Of a DNA stretch of 6,203 nt, positions 1 to 5,740 are shown piece after piece (position 1 is the stretch's first letter; each line of letters begins with the position of its first letter). The translations under genes and the position numbers were made by a program. Source of the stretch: Elusimicrobiota bacterium (GTDB lineage: Bacteria > Elusimicrobiota > Elusimicrobia > Elusimicrobiales > Elusimicrobiaceae); contig JAIRMX010000198.1 of NCBI GenBank assembly GCA_031258375.1, positions 1 through 6,203 of the forward strand, read 5' to 3'. The notes beneath the pieces were generated by a model. That model was given only the letters and a program-made list of their open reading frames with translations, did not search any database and was not told the DNA's origin.

Positions 1-286
1 CGAGCGCCATTTCAAGATTATAAGCCCGAATCAGCGGGCTGGGCCGATAGATTTTATAGAAATCGCGGATTCCCGACGGTATATCAAAAAAGCGCGTGTC
101 ATTGTCAAGTTCTTGGCCCACCAACTCCCTAGCGAACACCGGCTCTAAATCGGCGTTTGTGACCGGCTGTTTGGTGCCGGGATGCAACATTGGAGCCGGC
201 TTAGCTGACATGTCGGCGCGCAGGTTGTAATACTGCGTCGGAATCTCGCTCTCGTCGAGATAGATTTTATAATTAATATTTTTCAT
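1..286 (-). CDS. trpB: TrpB2-type tryptophan synthase beta chain, 5' part only
   Basis: This is the N-terminal 95 codons of a PLP-dependent tryptophan synthase beta chain of the TrpB2 (TrpB-like) subgroup, which joins indole and serine to make tryptophan in the cytoplasm. The gene runs off the left edge. The visible part has the subgroup's signature order: an N-terminal LDESEIPTQYYNLRAD, then LHPGTKQPVT, DLEPVFARELVGQE, a RFFDIPSGIRDFY stretch and YRPSPLIRAYNLE, the last being the start of the catalytic fold. The PLP-binding lysine lies beyond the edge. The ATG at 286 is preceded by a good ribosome binding site (AAAGGAA, 291-297). The gene is preceded by a leader with an attenuator (315-469), which fits regulation by tryptophan supply. 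TrpB2 proteins often stand apart from trpA; whether trpA is nearby cannot be seen. The family call is from memory of the motif pattern but is specific. Confidence 0.87.
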   Translation of the reverse strand, partial: MKNINYKIYLDESEIPTQYYNLRADMSAKPAPMLHPGTKQPVTNADLEPVFARELVGQELDNDTRFFDIPSGIRDFYKIYRPSPLIRAYNLEMAL

Positions 287-314
287 AGCTTTCCTTTAAT
301 TAAGATTTATAAAA

Positions 315-337
315 CAAAAAAATCGCCTCGCGGCGAT
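315..337 (-). terminator. Intrinsic terminator (attenuator 3:4) upstream of trpB
   Basis: On the minus strand, ATCGCC (332-337), loop GCGA and GGCGAT (322-327) form a perfect 6-bp stem followed by seven T residues. It lies between the promoter and trpB with no complete gene other than the leader peptide before it, so it acts as an attenuator, not as the end of an operon. Confidence 0.8.
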
Positions 338-378
338 CTGATTGATATTTTTGACTACTATTATTCCAAAACACAAAG

Positions 379-401
379 CAAATCACCACCAGATTGTGAT
401 C
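379..401 (-). promoter_or_regulatory. trp attenuator: pause hairpin (1:2) and antiterminator 5' arm
   Basis: On the minus strand ATCAC (396-400, overlapping the leader stop) can pair with GTGAT (382-386), extended by a G-U pair, to form a 1:2 hairpin. The same 3' arm, read more widely as GTGGTGATTTG (379-389), can instead pair over 11 continuous positions (three of them G-U) with CAGATCGCCGC (330-340), which includes the whole 5' arm of the terminator. The two pairings exclude each other. A ribosome stalled on the Trp codon would block 396-400 and so favour the antiterminator. Confidence 0.6.
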
Positions 402-435
402 AGCGCCAAGTGTCAATGGAAATTCTCTTGTTCAT
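400..435 (-). CDS. Putative trp leader peptide, MNKRISIDTWR
   Basis: An 11-residue ORF sits between the promoter and the attenuator hairpins of trpB. Its tenth codon (406-408) is TGG, one Arg codon before the TGA stop. It has no Shine-Dalgarno sequence. Instead the -10 box TATAAT (442-447) is followed by exactly six bases and then its ATG, so transcription should begin at about the A of ATG and the peptide would be translated from a leaderless mRNA. A ribosome held at the TGG would cover the base-pairing segment just after the stop codon (396-401), the geometry expected for a Trp-sensing leader peptide. Only one Trp codon is present, where classical trp leaders have two or more. A chance ORF is possible, but its position and codon content fit the hairpins well. 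Confidence 0.6.
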   Translation of the reverse strand: MNKRISIDTWR

Positions 436-441
436 AAATTT

Positions 442-469
442 ATTATAGCATAAATTATAAGCGTATCAA
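442..469 (-). promoter_or_regulatory. Sigma70 promoter of the trpB leader
   Basis: On the minus strand, TTGATA (464-469) and a perfect TATAAT (442-447) are separated by 16 bases. The predicted start is near 435, which coincides with the leader-peptide ATG. A second TATAAT lies at 454-459 but has no -35 at a suitable distance. Confidence 0.72.
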
Positions 470-582
470 TCATTTTGGTCGGGTCTGGTGCGGACGACTT
501 AGAAGTTTTTGATGATTTCCGCCGTCTGTTCAAACGCGCTGGCGCGGCGGCCGATTTTTCTTTTTCACTTTTGAAATTAATA

Positions 583-747
583 TTAAAGATACGCTGAATC
601 CTTTCCAAATTTATATCCGTACATTCCCCTTATCCAAACAAAATCCGCTCTGAATATTTTTTTATTGAGGCAAAAACTCGATAACTTCCAGTTTCTTTTA
701 TAAATAGAACCTATTCTCTTTAAAATATTATCGGAGAAAATAATCAT
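583..747 (-). CDS. Doubtful small hypothetical ORF, 54 aa
   Basis: An ATG-initiated minus-strand frame of 54 codons starts MIIFSDNILKRIGSIYKRNW and ends KFGKDSAYL. It is unusually long for such AT-rich DNA and rich in aromatic and basic residues, but it has no Shine-Dalgarno sequence, no TATAAT at the leaderless distance and no recognisable family. It overlaps, in another frame, the possible gene debris at 499-625. I do not recognise it and consider a chance ORF at least as likely. Confidence 0.17.
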   Translation of the reverse strand: MIIFSDNILKRIGSIYKRNWKLSSFCLNKKIFRADFVWIRGMYGYKFGKDSAYL

Positions 748-761
748 TTAATACAATTTTT

Positions 762-789
762 TTGATGTGTTGTTATAGAGAAATATATA
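762..789 (+). promoter_or_regulatory. Candidate promoter of the mla operon
   Basis: TTGATG (762-767) and TATATA (784-789) are 16 bases apart, giving a predicted start near 796 and an untranslated leader of about 95 nt before mlaE. Both boxes are imperfect and the surroundings are AT-rich, so other starts are possible. Confidence 0.33.
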
Positions 790-890
790 AAGACAAATGA
801 AAATAAAAATTTATCACATAATTAAATCATAAAAAAATATTTCATAGATATACAGAATAATGATAGAATTATTAAAGATAAAAAAATTTT

Positions 891-1667
891 ATGTTTAAAG
901 AAATCGGACGTTTTGTAATAGCTTTTTTAAAACAGCTGGGATATGCGGCGCAAATGGTGTCTTCAGCCTCGTTTTGGCTTGCGCGCGCGCCTTTGGAATT
1001 TAAACAGACTATGCTGCAAACGGTGCGCGTCGGGGTGGATTCTATTGCCGTTGCGACTTTAACAAGCTTATTTACCGGTATGGTGCTCGCTCTGCAGGCC
1101 GGAACCACAATGCAAAATATTTTAAGCGAGCCGCTTTATATCGGAACGCTTGTCGCTTTTTCTTTAGTGCGCGAACTTGGGCCCGTTTTGACCGCTTTTG
1201 TTATAACCGGCCGCGCGGGCGCGGCAGTTACGGCGGAAATCGGCACGATGAAAGTAACCGAGCAAATTGACGCTTTATATACGCTCGGCACAAATTCAAT
1301 AAGATATTTGGTTATCCCGCGTATGTTTGCTTTTCTTATCGCAATTCCCATACTTACTTTGTTTGCAAATATCTCGGGAATGTTCGGCGGGCTGCTGGTA
1401 AGCGTTCACGGGCTTGGAGTATCGTCTTCTGTTTATATAGACGATATCAAAACTTTTTTAGACGTAAACGACCTTATGCACGGTTTCATAAAATCAATAT
1501 TTTTTGCTTTTACCATAGTTGTCGTTTGTTGTTATAAAGGCCTAAATACGAAAGGCGGCGCGGAGGGCGTGGGCAAGGCCACCACGCAGGCCGTAGTTAT
1601 AAGCATGGTGCTGATTTTGGTGATGGATTATTTCCTTACGGCAATTTTAACGGCCGTGGGGATTTAA
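891..1667 (+). CDS. mlaE: MlaE-family ABC transporter permease
   Basis: This is the inner-membrane permease of an Mla/MCE-type ABC transporter, which moves phospholipids between the inner and outer membranes of diderm bacteria. At 258 residues it matches the usual family length. The family hallmark is intact at residues 94-129: RELGPVLTAFVITGRAGAA, then EIGTMKVTEQIDAL. Hydrophobic segments lie near 51-70, 83-104, 146-172, 199-215 and 233-256, with an amphipathic N-terminal helix before them. The ATG at 891 is the first in frame; the upstream region is very AT-rich with no clear Shine-Dalgarno sequence. It heads a three-gene operon: the stop is 14 bases before the RhuM-Fic gene, and its ATPase partner (2668-3426) comes after that. 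The MCE-domain substrate-binding partner (MlaD) is not next to it. Confidence 0.93.
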   Translation: MFKEIGRFVIAFLKQLGYAAQMVSSASFWLARAPLEFKQTMLQTVRVGVDSIAVATLTSLFTGMVLALQAGTTMQNILSEPLYIGTLVAFSLVRELGPVLTAFVITGRAGAAVTAEIGTMKVTEQIDALYTLGTNSIRYLVIPRMFAFLIAIPILTLFANISGMFGGLLVSVHGLGVSSSVYIDDIKTFLDVNDLMHGFIKSIFFAFTIVVVCCYKGLNTKGGAEGVGKATTQAVVISMVLILVMDYFLTAILTAVGI

Positions 1668-1681
1668 ATTGAAATATTTAT

Positions 1682-2659
1682 ATGAACAGAGGCGAAATTA
1701 TTATTTATACTTTGCCGGACGGGACTTCCAATTTAGACGTTAAATTGGAAAACGACTCCGTTTGGCTTACGCAGGAACAAATTGCCATGCTTTTTGGCAC
1801 AAAACGCCCAGCGATAACCAAGCATTTAGGCAATATTTTTAAATCTGGCGAACTAAAAGAGCACAGCACATGTTCCATTTTGGAACATATGGGTAATGAC
1901 GGTTTGCAGCATTATAAAACCAAATTTTATAATCTTGATGTAATCCTTTCTATCGGCTATCGCGTAAACAGCAAAAATGCTACAAAATTCCGCATTTGGG
2001 CAAACAACGTGCTTAAAGATTATCTCATAAAAGGCTACGCGGTAAATCAAAAAGCCAAGCTGGAGCAGCTTGAAGATTTAAAAAAAACCGTAAAACTGCT
2101 GACCAACGTAATTGAAAACAAAAAATTAACGTCTGATGAAGCCGTCGGAATGCTCCGCGTGCTTGCGGATTATTCTTACGGCCTTGACGTTTTGGACGGA
2201 TACGATTACGGGACATTGTCTTTAAGTAAAACGACCGCAAAAGAAAAATTCAAAATCACTTATGAAAATGCGGCTAAAACCATTTTGGACTTAAAAAGGA
2301 AATTTGACCACAGCGCGTTATTCGGCGTGGAAAGAGATAATTCTTTTAAAAGCTCAGTGGCGACTATTTACCAAACGTTCGGCGGGAACGAATTATATTC
2401 CAGCGTAGAGGAAAAAGCCGCCATGCTTTTGTATCTCGTCGTCAAAAATCATTCTTTTACCGACGGCAACAAACGCATAGCCGCGTATTTATTTTTGTGG
2501 TTTATGCAAAAGAACAATATACTTTACGGTAAAGACGGGCGCATGCGTATTGCCAACAACGCGCTTGTTGCGCTCACGCTTATGATAGCCGAAAGCAAAA
2601 GTCAGGAAAAGGATATTATAGTAAAAGTAATAGTGAATTTAATTAATAAGGATAACTGA
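1682..2659 (+). CDS. RhuM-Fic/Doc fusion protein
   Basis: This 325-residue protein joins an N-terminal RhuM-type domain (about residues 5-120: IIIYTLPDGTSNLDVKLEND, LTQEQIAMLFGT with a helix-turn-helix look, FRIWANNVLKDYLIKGYAVN) to a C-terminal Fic/Doc domain (about 190-325), linked by a helical, charged segment (122-165). The Fic motif reads HSFTDGNKR (257-265), with the catalytic His257. NKR in place of NGR is the Doc-like form. Fic proteins transfer AMP to target proteins, while Doc is a kinase acting on EF-Tu; which applies here cannot be decided. Such fusions are usually annotated as virulence RhuM or death-on-curing-like proteins, often in accessory DNA. It lies between the two mla genes, 14 bases after mlaE and 8 before mlaF, with no Shine-Dalgarno sequence and no separate antitoxin gene. 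Base composition resembles its neighbours. Confidence 0.88.
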   Translation: MNRGEIIIYTLPDGTSNLDVKLENDSVWLTQEQIAMLFGTKRPAITKHLGNIFKSGELKEHSTCSILEHMGNDGLQHYKTKFYNLDVILSIGYRVNSKNATKFRIWANNVLKDYLIKGYAVNQKAKLEQLEDLKKTVKLLTNVIENKKLTSDEAVGMLRVLADYSYGLDVLDGYDYGTLSLSKTTAKEKFKITYENAAKTILDLKRKFDHSALFGVERDNSFKSSVATIYQTFGGNELYSSVEEKAAMLLYLVVKNHSFTDGNKRIAAYLFLWFMQKNNILYGKDGRMRIANNALVALTLMIAESKSQEKDIIVKVIVNLINKDN

Positions 2660-2667
2660 GCAAAAAA

Positions 2668-3426
2668 ATGATAGAAATTAAAAATTTAAAAAAATCTTTC
2701 GGCTCAAAACATATTTTAAAAGGCGTCGATTTGAAAATAAACGGCGGAGAGGTCACAACTATAGTCGGCGGAAGCGGCACGGGCAAAAGCACGCTTATTA
2801 AATGCATCATACGCCTGCTTGAGCCGGAAGACGGGCAAATTATCGTTGAAGGCAAAGATATAACGCATATAAAAAGCGAGATGGAGCTTGCCGAACACAG
2901 GCGGAATTTCGGATATTTATTTCAAGAAGGAGCTTTGTTTGACTCTCTTACGGTAGGCGAAAACGTAGCCTTCGGCCTTAAATATTTAACGAAAATTCCA
3001 AAGGCGGATTATCCGAAAATAGTTAAGGAAAAGCTCGCGCTGGTAGGCTTGAAAGATATAGAGAATATGAAGCCTTCCGAACTTTCGGGAGGTATGAAAA
3101 AGCGGGTTGCGCTGGCCAGAGTTTTGGCTAAAAACCCAAAGGCAATTTTATACGACGAGCCGACAAGCGGGCTTGACCCCATTATGTCCGCCGTTATAAA
3201 CGAATTAATTTTAGATTTGAAAAAGAAACTCGGCGTAACGTCTGTGGTCATAACGCATGATATGAAATCCGCCTTTGAAATATCAAATACTATGGTAATG
3301 TTATACAACGGCAAAGTGGAACTTGCCGCGCAGGCAGAAAAATTCAAAAATACAAAAAACCCTTACGCAAAACAATTTATAGAAGGCTCCGTTAAAGGCC
3401 CTATACAAATGGCGATAACAAAATAA
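2668..3426 (+). CDS. mlaF: MlaF-family ABC transporter ATPase
   Basis: This 252-residue ATPase drives the MlaE permease in an Mla/MCE-type lipid transporter at the cytoplasmic face of the inner membrane. All nucleotide-binding motifs are intact: Walker A GGSGTGKS (34-41), Q-loop Q86, signature LSGGM (139-143), Walker B ILYDEP (160-165), D-loop SGLD (167-170) and switch His197 in THDMK. The FQEGALFDSLTVGENVAF stretch (85-102) is characteristic of the MlaF/Ttg2A subgroup. The ATG lies 8 bases after the Fic stop; the nearest Shine-Dalgarno-like AAGGA (2648-2652) is 15 bases before the ATG, too far to be ideal, so translation may be coupled to the Fic gene. It is the last gene of the operon: 173 bases later a convergent gene begins, and no mlaD, mlaC or mlaB follows. 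Confidence 0.93.
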   Translation: MIEIKNLKKSFGSKHILKGVDLKINGGEVTTIVGGSGTGKSTLIKCIIRLLEPEDGQIIVEGKDITHIKSEMELAEHRRNFGYLFQEGALFDSLTVGENVAFGLKYLTKIPKADYPKIVKEKLALVGLKDIENMKPSELSGGMKKRVALARVLAKNPKAILYDEPTSGLDPIMSAVINELILDLKKKLGVTSVVITHDMKSAFEISNTMVMLYNGKVELAAQAEKFKNTKNPYAKQFIEGSVKGPIQMAITK

Positions 3427-3478
3427 AAAACCCAGTCGGCAAAAATAAATAAACGTTTACTTTTACAAATAAAATATC

Positions 3479-3505
3479 CATAATAAGTCTATATACATTA
3501 TTATG
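3479..3505. repeat. AT-rich inverted repeat between convergent genes
   Basis: CATAATAA (3479-3486) and TTATTATG (3498-3505) are perfect complements with an 11-base loop. The hairpin sits between the ends of the mla operon and the outer-membrane gene and might act as a weak bidirectional terminator, but it has no GC content and no strong T tract on either strand. No better terminator is visible in 3427-3599. Confidence 0.3.
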
Positions 3506-3599
3506 TTCTTAAAAACGCATAAATAAATATAAAACGGAATGAAACGGCGTATATGTTTTGGGTAGTTTTGTTCGTTTTGTTAAATTTGATTTATACGGT

Positions 3600-4904
3600 T
3601 TATAAGCCGGCCCCAAAAAACGCCGATACTTTATTGCTGCTGTCGCTTAAGTTATGAGTATAATTTACGCCGACGGGGAAAGGAAATCTCCAAAACTTAT
3701 AGAAGACCGACGCTCCTATGCCGCTGTGGTTTGCATACCCGCCGTCTTGATACAAATAAGCCGATTGATAAAAAGGCTCGACTGCAAAAAGACCTAAGTT
3801 GTTTCTAAGCAAGTAATATGTGAAAGACGCGCTTAACCCCACGCCTCTTGAGCCTAACTTTTGGCGGCTGTATGTTCCTGCGCCGGTAAATAATTCTACC
3901 GAACGGACGCTTTCGCTAAAAGTACCGTTTATTGACTGTGCGGCTTTCAAAGAGAGCAAAAAAATATGCCTTTTTTTAAACTCGGCAATGAAGGCGGTTT
4001 CCGTCGTAAATTTATTTATTTCATAATCCGAGCCCGTCCAATTTCCGCCGCCGGTATAGCCAAAGCCGAAACGATAGCCGTATTTCATTTGAGGCAAATC
4101 TTTTAGAGCCTTTTCTTTATCCGATAATCCGTATCCAAAGACAGCGCCCATATTTGCGCCTTGCGGCATATTGTCCGATATGTCGAATCCTACCGATAAT
4201 TTATTATGACTGCCGTTATCTATATTGTCATTATAAGAAACTCTTTCAATAACAGGCGAGACAAATAAAGAAATCAGATCGATTTTATGCGCGAACGTTA
4301 AGGAATAATGCTCTATTTCCGTGCGAGTTTCCCGTATGGGATTATGATATTTGTCATCTTCGGCGGAAGAATAAATGCTGTAATTACTGCTCCAGCCGCC
4401 GTCATAAAATTTTTGATCAAAATCTAATTTTGAAAACTTAAAACTATAAGAATTATCGTTTATTGAAAGGCCGACGAGACTATTAATGCTGTCTTTAGAA
4501 AAGCCGCCCATTAAAAAAACCGCTTCGCCTTGCTTAAAATAATTTCCTTCAATTAAAGCTATGCTGACGCCGCTTTTATCTCCGCCGGAGGCAAAAAACA
4601 ACGGAAAGAAAAAGTATCCGTCCTTGGCTTCAATATTGATATCTATTTTATTGTCTTCTTTCGCTGTCGCGTCAAAAGTTATTTCCTTAAACAGACGCAT
4701 ATTATGAAGTTCGTCTTGGGCTTCGTCATAAGATTTTTCGGTAAAAATGTCGCCTTGTTTTAGGCTGAATTTCCTTCTGACAACATTGGGATTCATTCTG
4801 TTGGTTTTGACGTTTATATTATCAACGGCGTAGCCGTCATATCCTTGTGCAAAACATGAAGATATTACAAAAAGAACGTTGAGCAAAATGAACAGGTAAC
4901 GCAT
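3600..4904 (-). CDS. Small Omp85-like outer-membrane beta-barrel protein with one POTRA-like domain
   Basis: The ATG at 4904 gives 434 residues. It starts with a signal peptide, MRYLFILLNVLFVISSCFA, probably cut before QG. ISSC also resembles a lipobox, so a lipoprotein cannot be excluded. Residues about 24-95 look like a POTRA domain (AVDNINVKTN, RRKFSLKQGDIFTEKSYDEA, MRLFKEITFDATAKED, IDINIEAKDG). The remainder, about 96-434, is alternating hydrophobic and polar strands rich in Gly, Tyr and Phe, as in a 12-16 stranded barrel. Omp85 proteins (BamA, TamA, two-partner secretion transporters) insert or move proteins in the outer membrane; the exact role here is unknown. An in-frame TTG at 4940 is an inferior start: it lies before the -10 box and would bury the signal peptide. 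The last residues are FFGAGL, without the usual C-terminal aromatic. Confidence 0.75.
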   Translation of the reverse strand: MRYLFILLNVLFVISSCFAQGYDGYAVDNINVKTNRMNPNVVRRKFSLKQGDIFTEKSYDEAQDELHNMRLFKEITFDATAKEDNKIDINIEAKDGYFFFPLFFASGGDKSGVSIALIEGNYFKQGEAVFLMGGFSKDSINSLVGLSINDNSYSFKFSKLDFDQKFYDGGWSSNYSIYSSAEDDKYHNPIRETRTEIEHYSLTFAHKIDLISLFVSPVIERVSYNDNIDNGSHNKLSVGFDISDNMPQGANMGAVFGYGLSDKEKALKDLPQMKYGYRFGFGYTGGGNWTGSDYEINKFTTETAFIAEFKKRHIFLLSLKAAQSINGTFSESVRSVELFTGAGTYSRQKLGSRGVGLSASFTYYLLRNNLGLFAVEPFYQSAYLYQDGGYANHSGIGASVFYKFWRFPFPVGVNYTHNLSDSSNKVSAFFGAGL

Positions 4905-4910
4905 AAGTTT

Positions 4911-4940
4911 ATTATATAAAAAAGTTATCCGCAAGGACAA
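4911..4940 (-). promoter_or_regulatory. Promoter of the outer-membrane gene, predicted leaderless start
   Basis: On the minus strand a perfect TATAAT (4911-4916) is followed by AAACTT and then the ATG at 4904. The only -35 candidate is a weak TTGTCC (4935-4940) 18 bases upstream. There is no Shine-Dalgarno sequence. Transcription should start at or next to the ATG. Confidence 0.55.
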
Positions 4941-5039
4941 TTTACAGATAGAACTATAAACGACAATTTCCGCAAGATATGCCGGCGCGTGAATATGCCC
5001 GCGTCAAACCGGAAAGACCACAGCCGTAACTCAATCAAT

Positions 5040-5091
5040 AAAAAAAAGAAGCTGCCCGTACATTTTGTCAGCGCAGATGACGCCGCAGCCC
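5040..5091 (-). terminator. Probable terminator of the pilin gene
   Basis: On the minus strand, about 38 bases after the pilin stop, GGGCTGC (5085-5091) pairs with GCAGCTT (5049-5055), including two G-U pairs, enclosing a smaller TGAC-type hairpin pairing 5078-5081 with 5067-5070. A run of eight T residues (5040-5047) follows closely. The large branched loop is unusual, which lowers confidence. Confidence 0.4.
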
Positions 5092-5127
5092 TATCGCATT
5101 TTAACACTGCCCCTTTTCTCTAAACTA

Positions 5128-5652
5128 TTATAATTCATAAAGGCTTTCCGTTATTTTAGTTTTACTAATACTCTTACAAACTTTCCTAGCAAGCGTTGCA
5201 TTGATAGCCCCCACTACACAGAATATTTTCCCCTGATCTTTTTGCGCGTGATCAAGTACCATAACGTAAGATAATATAGAAATTCCATCCACATAAGAAG
5301 AATTATACATGGGATAATAACCCATAACATCAAATCTTTGCCCTGTGGAAATATTGCCGTTATAATTATATGACGTATTAGTATTCGGGCAAGTCATCAG
5401 GCCTGCGCCCTGTTTAGTGCAGCCCGGTATATCAAAATCCAACACAATAATATTGTCCGTCGGATACTCTCCGTACGTAAGATAATACATTTCCGCCGCG
5501 TCTTTAATGGCTTTAGTATTGGACATTACCGTTGAGAAGCGCGCCTTTAATACCGCAACCTGGTACTGAGGCACGGCAATAGCGGCGAGAATAGCGATTA
5601 TTATAACCACTACGAGAAGTTCTATTAATGTAAAACCTTTTTTTATTTTCAT
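5128..5652 (-). CDS. Type IV pilin-like protein
   Basis: This is a class III signal-peptide protein of the type IV pilin or pseudopilin superfamily, 174 residues long. The start is set at the ATG at 5652, not at an upstream in-frame ATG, because it gives the canonical short leader MKIKKG, cut by prepilin peptidase before Phe7. It is also preceded by an AGGA ribosome binding site about 8 bases away. The mature N-terminus FTLIELLVVVIIIAILAAIA has the Glu at mature position 5 needed for assembly, then VPQYQVAVLKARF and an alpha-spine to about residue 60. The globular part carries four cysteines (78, 88, 145, 159), possibly two disulfides, 78-88 and 145-159. Such proteins are very numerous in Elusimicrobiota genomes. 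No assembly genes (pilB, pilC, pilQ) are nearby, so pilus membership is inferred. A structured leader precedes it. Confidence 0.9.
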   Translation of the reverse strand: MKIKKGFTLIELLVVVIIIAILAAIAVPQYQVAVLKARFSTVMSNTKAIKDAAEMYYLTYGEYPTDNIIVLDFDIPGCTKQGAGLMTCPNTNTSYNYNGNISTGQRFDVMGYYPMYNSSYVDGISILSYVMVLDHAQKDQGKIFCVVGAINATLARKVCKSISKTKITESLYEL

Positions 5653-5684
5653 AATTTTTGTCCTATATCTTTTTATAAGCAAAC

Positions 5685-5740
5685 AAAAAAGCGACGTTTA
5701 CTTTGGGCAATTCCAATAACCCGTGTAGTAATCGTCGCTT
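5685..5740 (-). terminator. Intrinsic terminator in the pilin leader
   Basis: On the minus strand AAGCGACG (5733-5740) pairs with CGTCGCTT (5689-5696), continued after a T-T mismatch by TTAC (5728-5731) with GTAA (5698-5701). The loop holds a small GGG/CCC stem. Six T residues (5685-5690) follow. It ends about 32 bases before the pilin ATG, so it either ends an upstream transcript or attenuates pilin transcription. Confidence 0.6.

Larger units (their letters stand above)
481..890. other. Long intergenic region with possible gene debris
   Basis: No convincing intact gene lies here. The left part (about 481-625) is more GC-rich than the rest. On the minus strand it holds a short open stretch ending ASAFEQTAEIIKNF before a TAA at 499-501, and in another frame an upstream stretch reading NLERIQRIFNINFKSEKEK. 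Together they could be the frameshifted tail of a lost gene. The right part (about 640-890) is very AT-rich and carries the promoter region of the plus-strand operon and a doubtful 54-codon ORF (583-747, minus). Confidence 0.4.

Noticed and set aside
872..1351. Minus-strand open frames opposite mlaE.
   Set aside because: They are antisense shadows of the strongly conserved MlaE reading frame.
3009..3347. Minus-strand 112-codon frame opposite mlaF.
   Set aside because: Antisense shadow of an intact ATPase gene, with no family pattern of its own.
3553..3657. Plus-strand 34-codon frame starting MFWVVLFVLLNLIYTVYKP, resembling a small membrane protein.
   Set aside because: More than half overlaps the 3' end of the outer-membrane gene on the other strand, and it has no ribosome site or promoter. 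The hydrophobic look follows from T-rich DNA.
4902..4940. TTG at 4940 as the start of the outer-membrane gene.
   Set aside because: It would add 12 residues before a proper signal peptide and lies upstream of the -10 box; the ATG at 4904 fits both signal peptide and promoter.
4925..5107. Minus-strand 60-codon frame between the pilin and the outer-membrane gene.
   Set aside because: It runs through the probable pilin terminator with its T tract (read as FFF) and the outer-membrane gene's promoter, and has no protein-like pattern or start signal.
5650..5682. Upstream in-frame ATG (5682) as the pilin start.
   Set aside because: It would give an atypical long leader before the prepilin peptidase site; the ATG at 5652 has the Shine-Dalgarno sequence and a normal six-residue leader.
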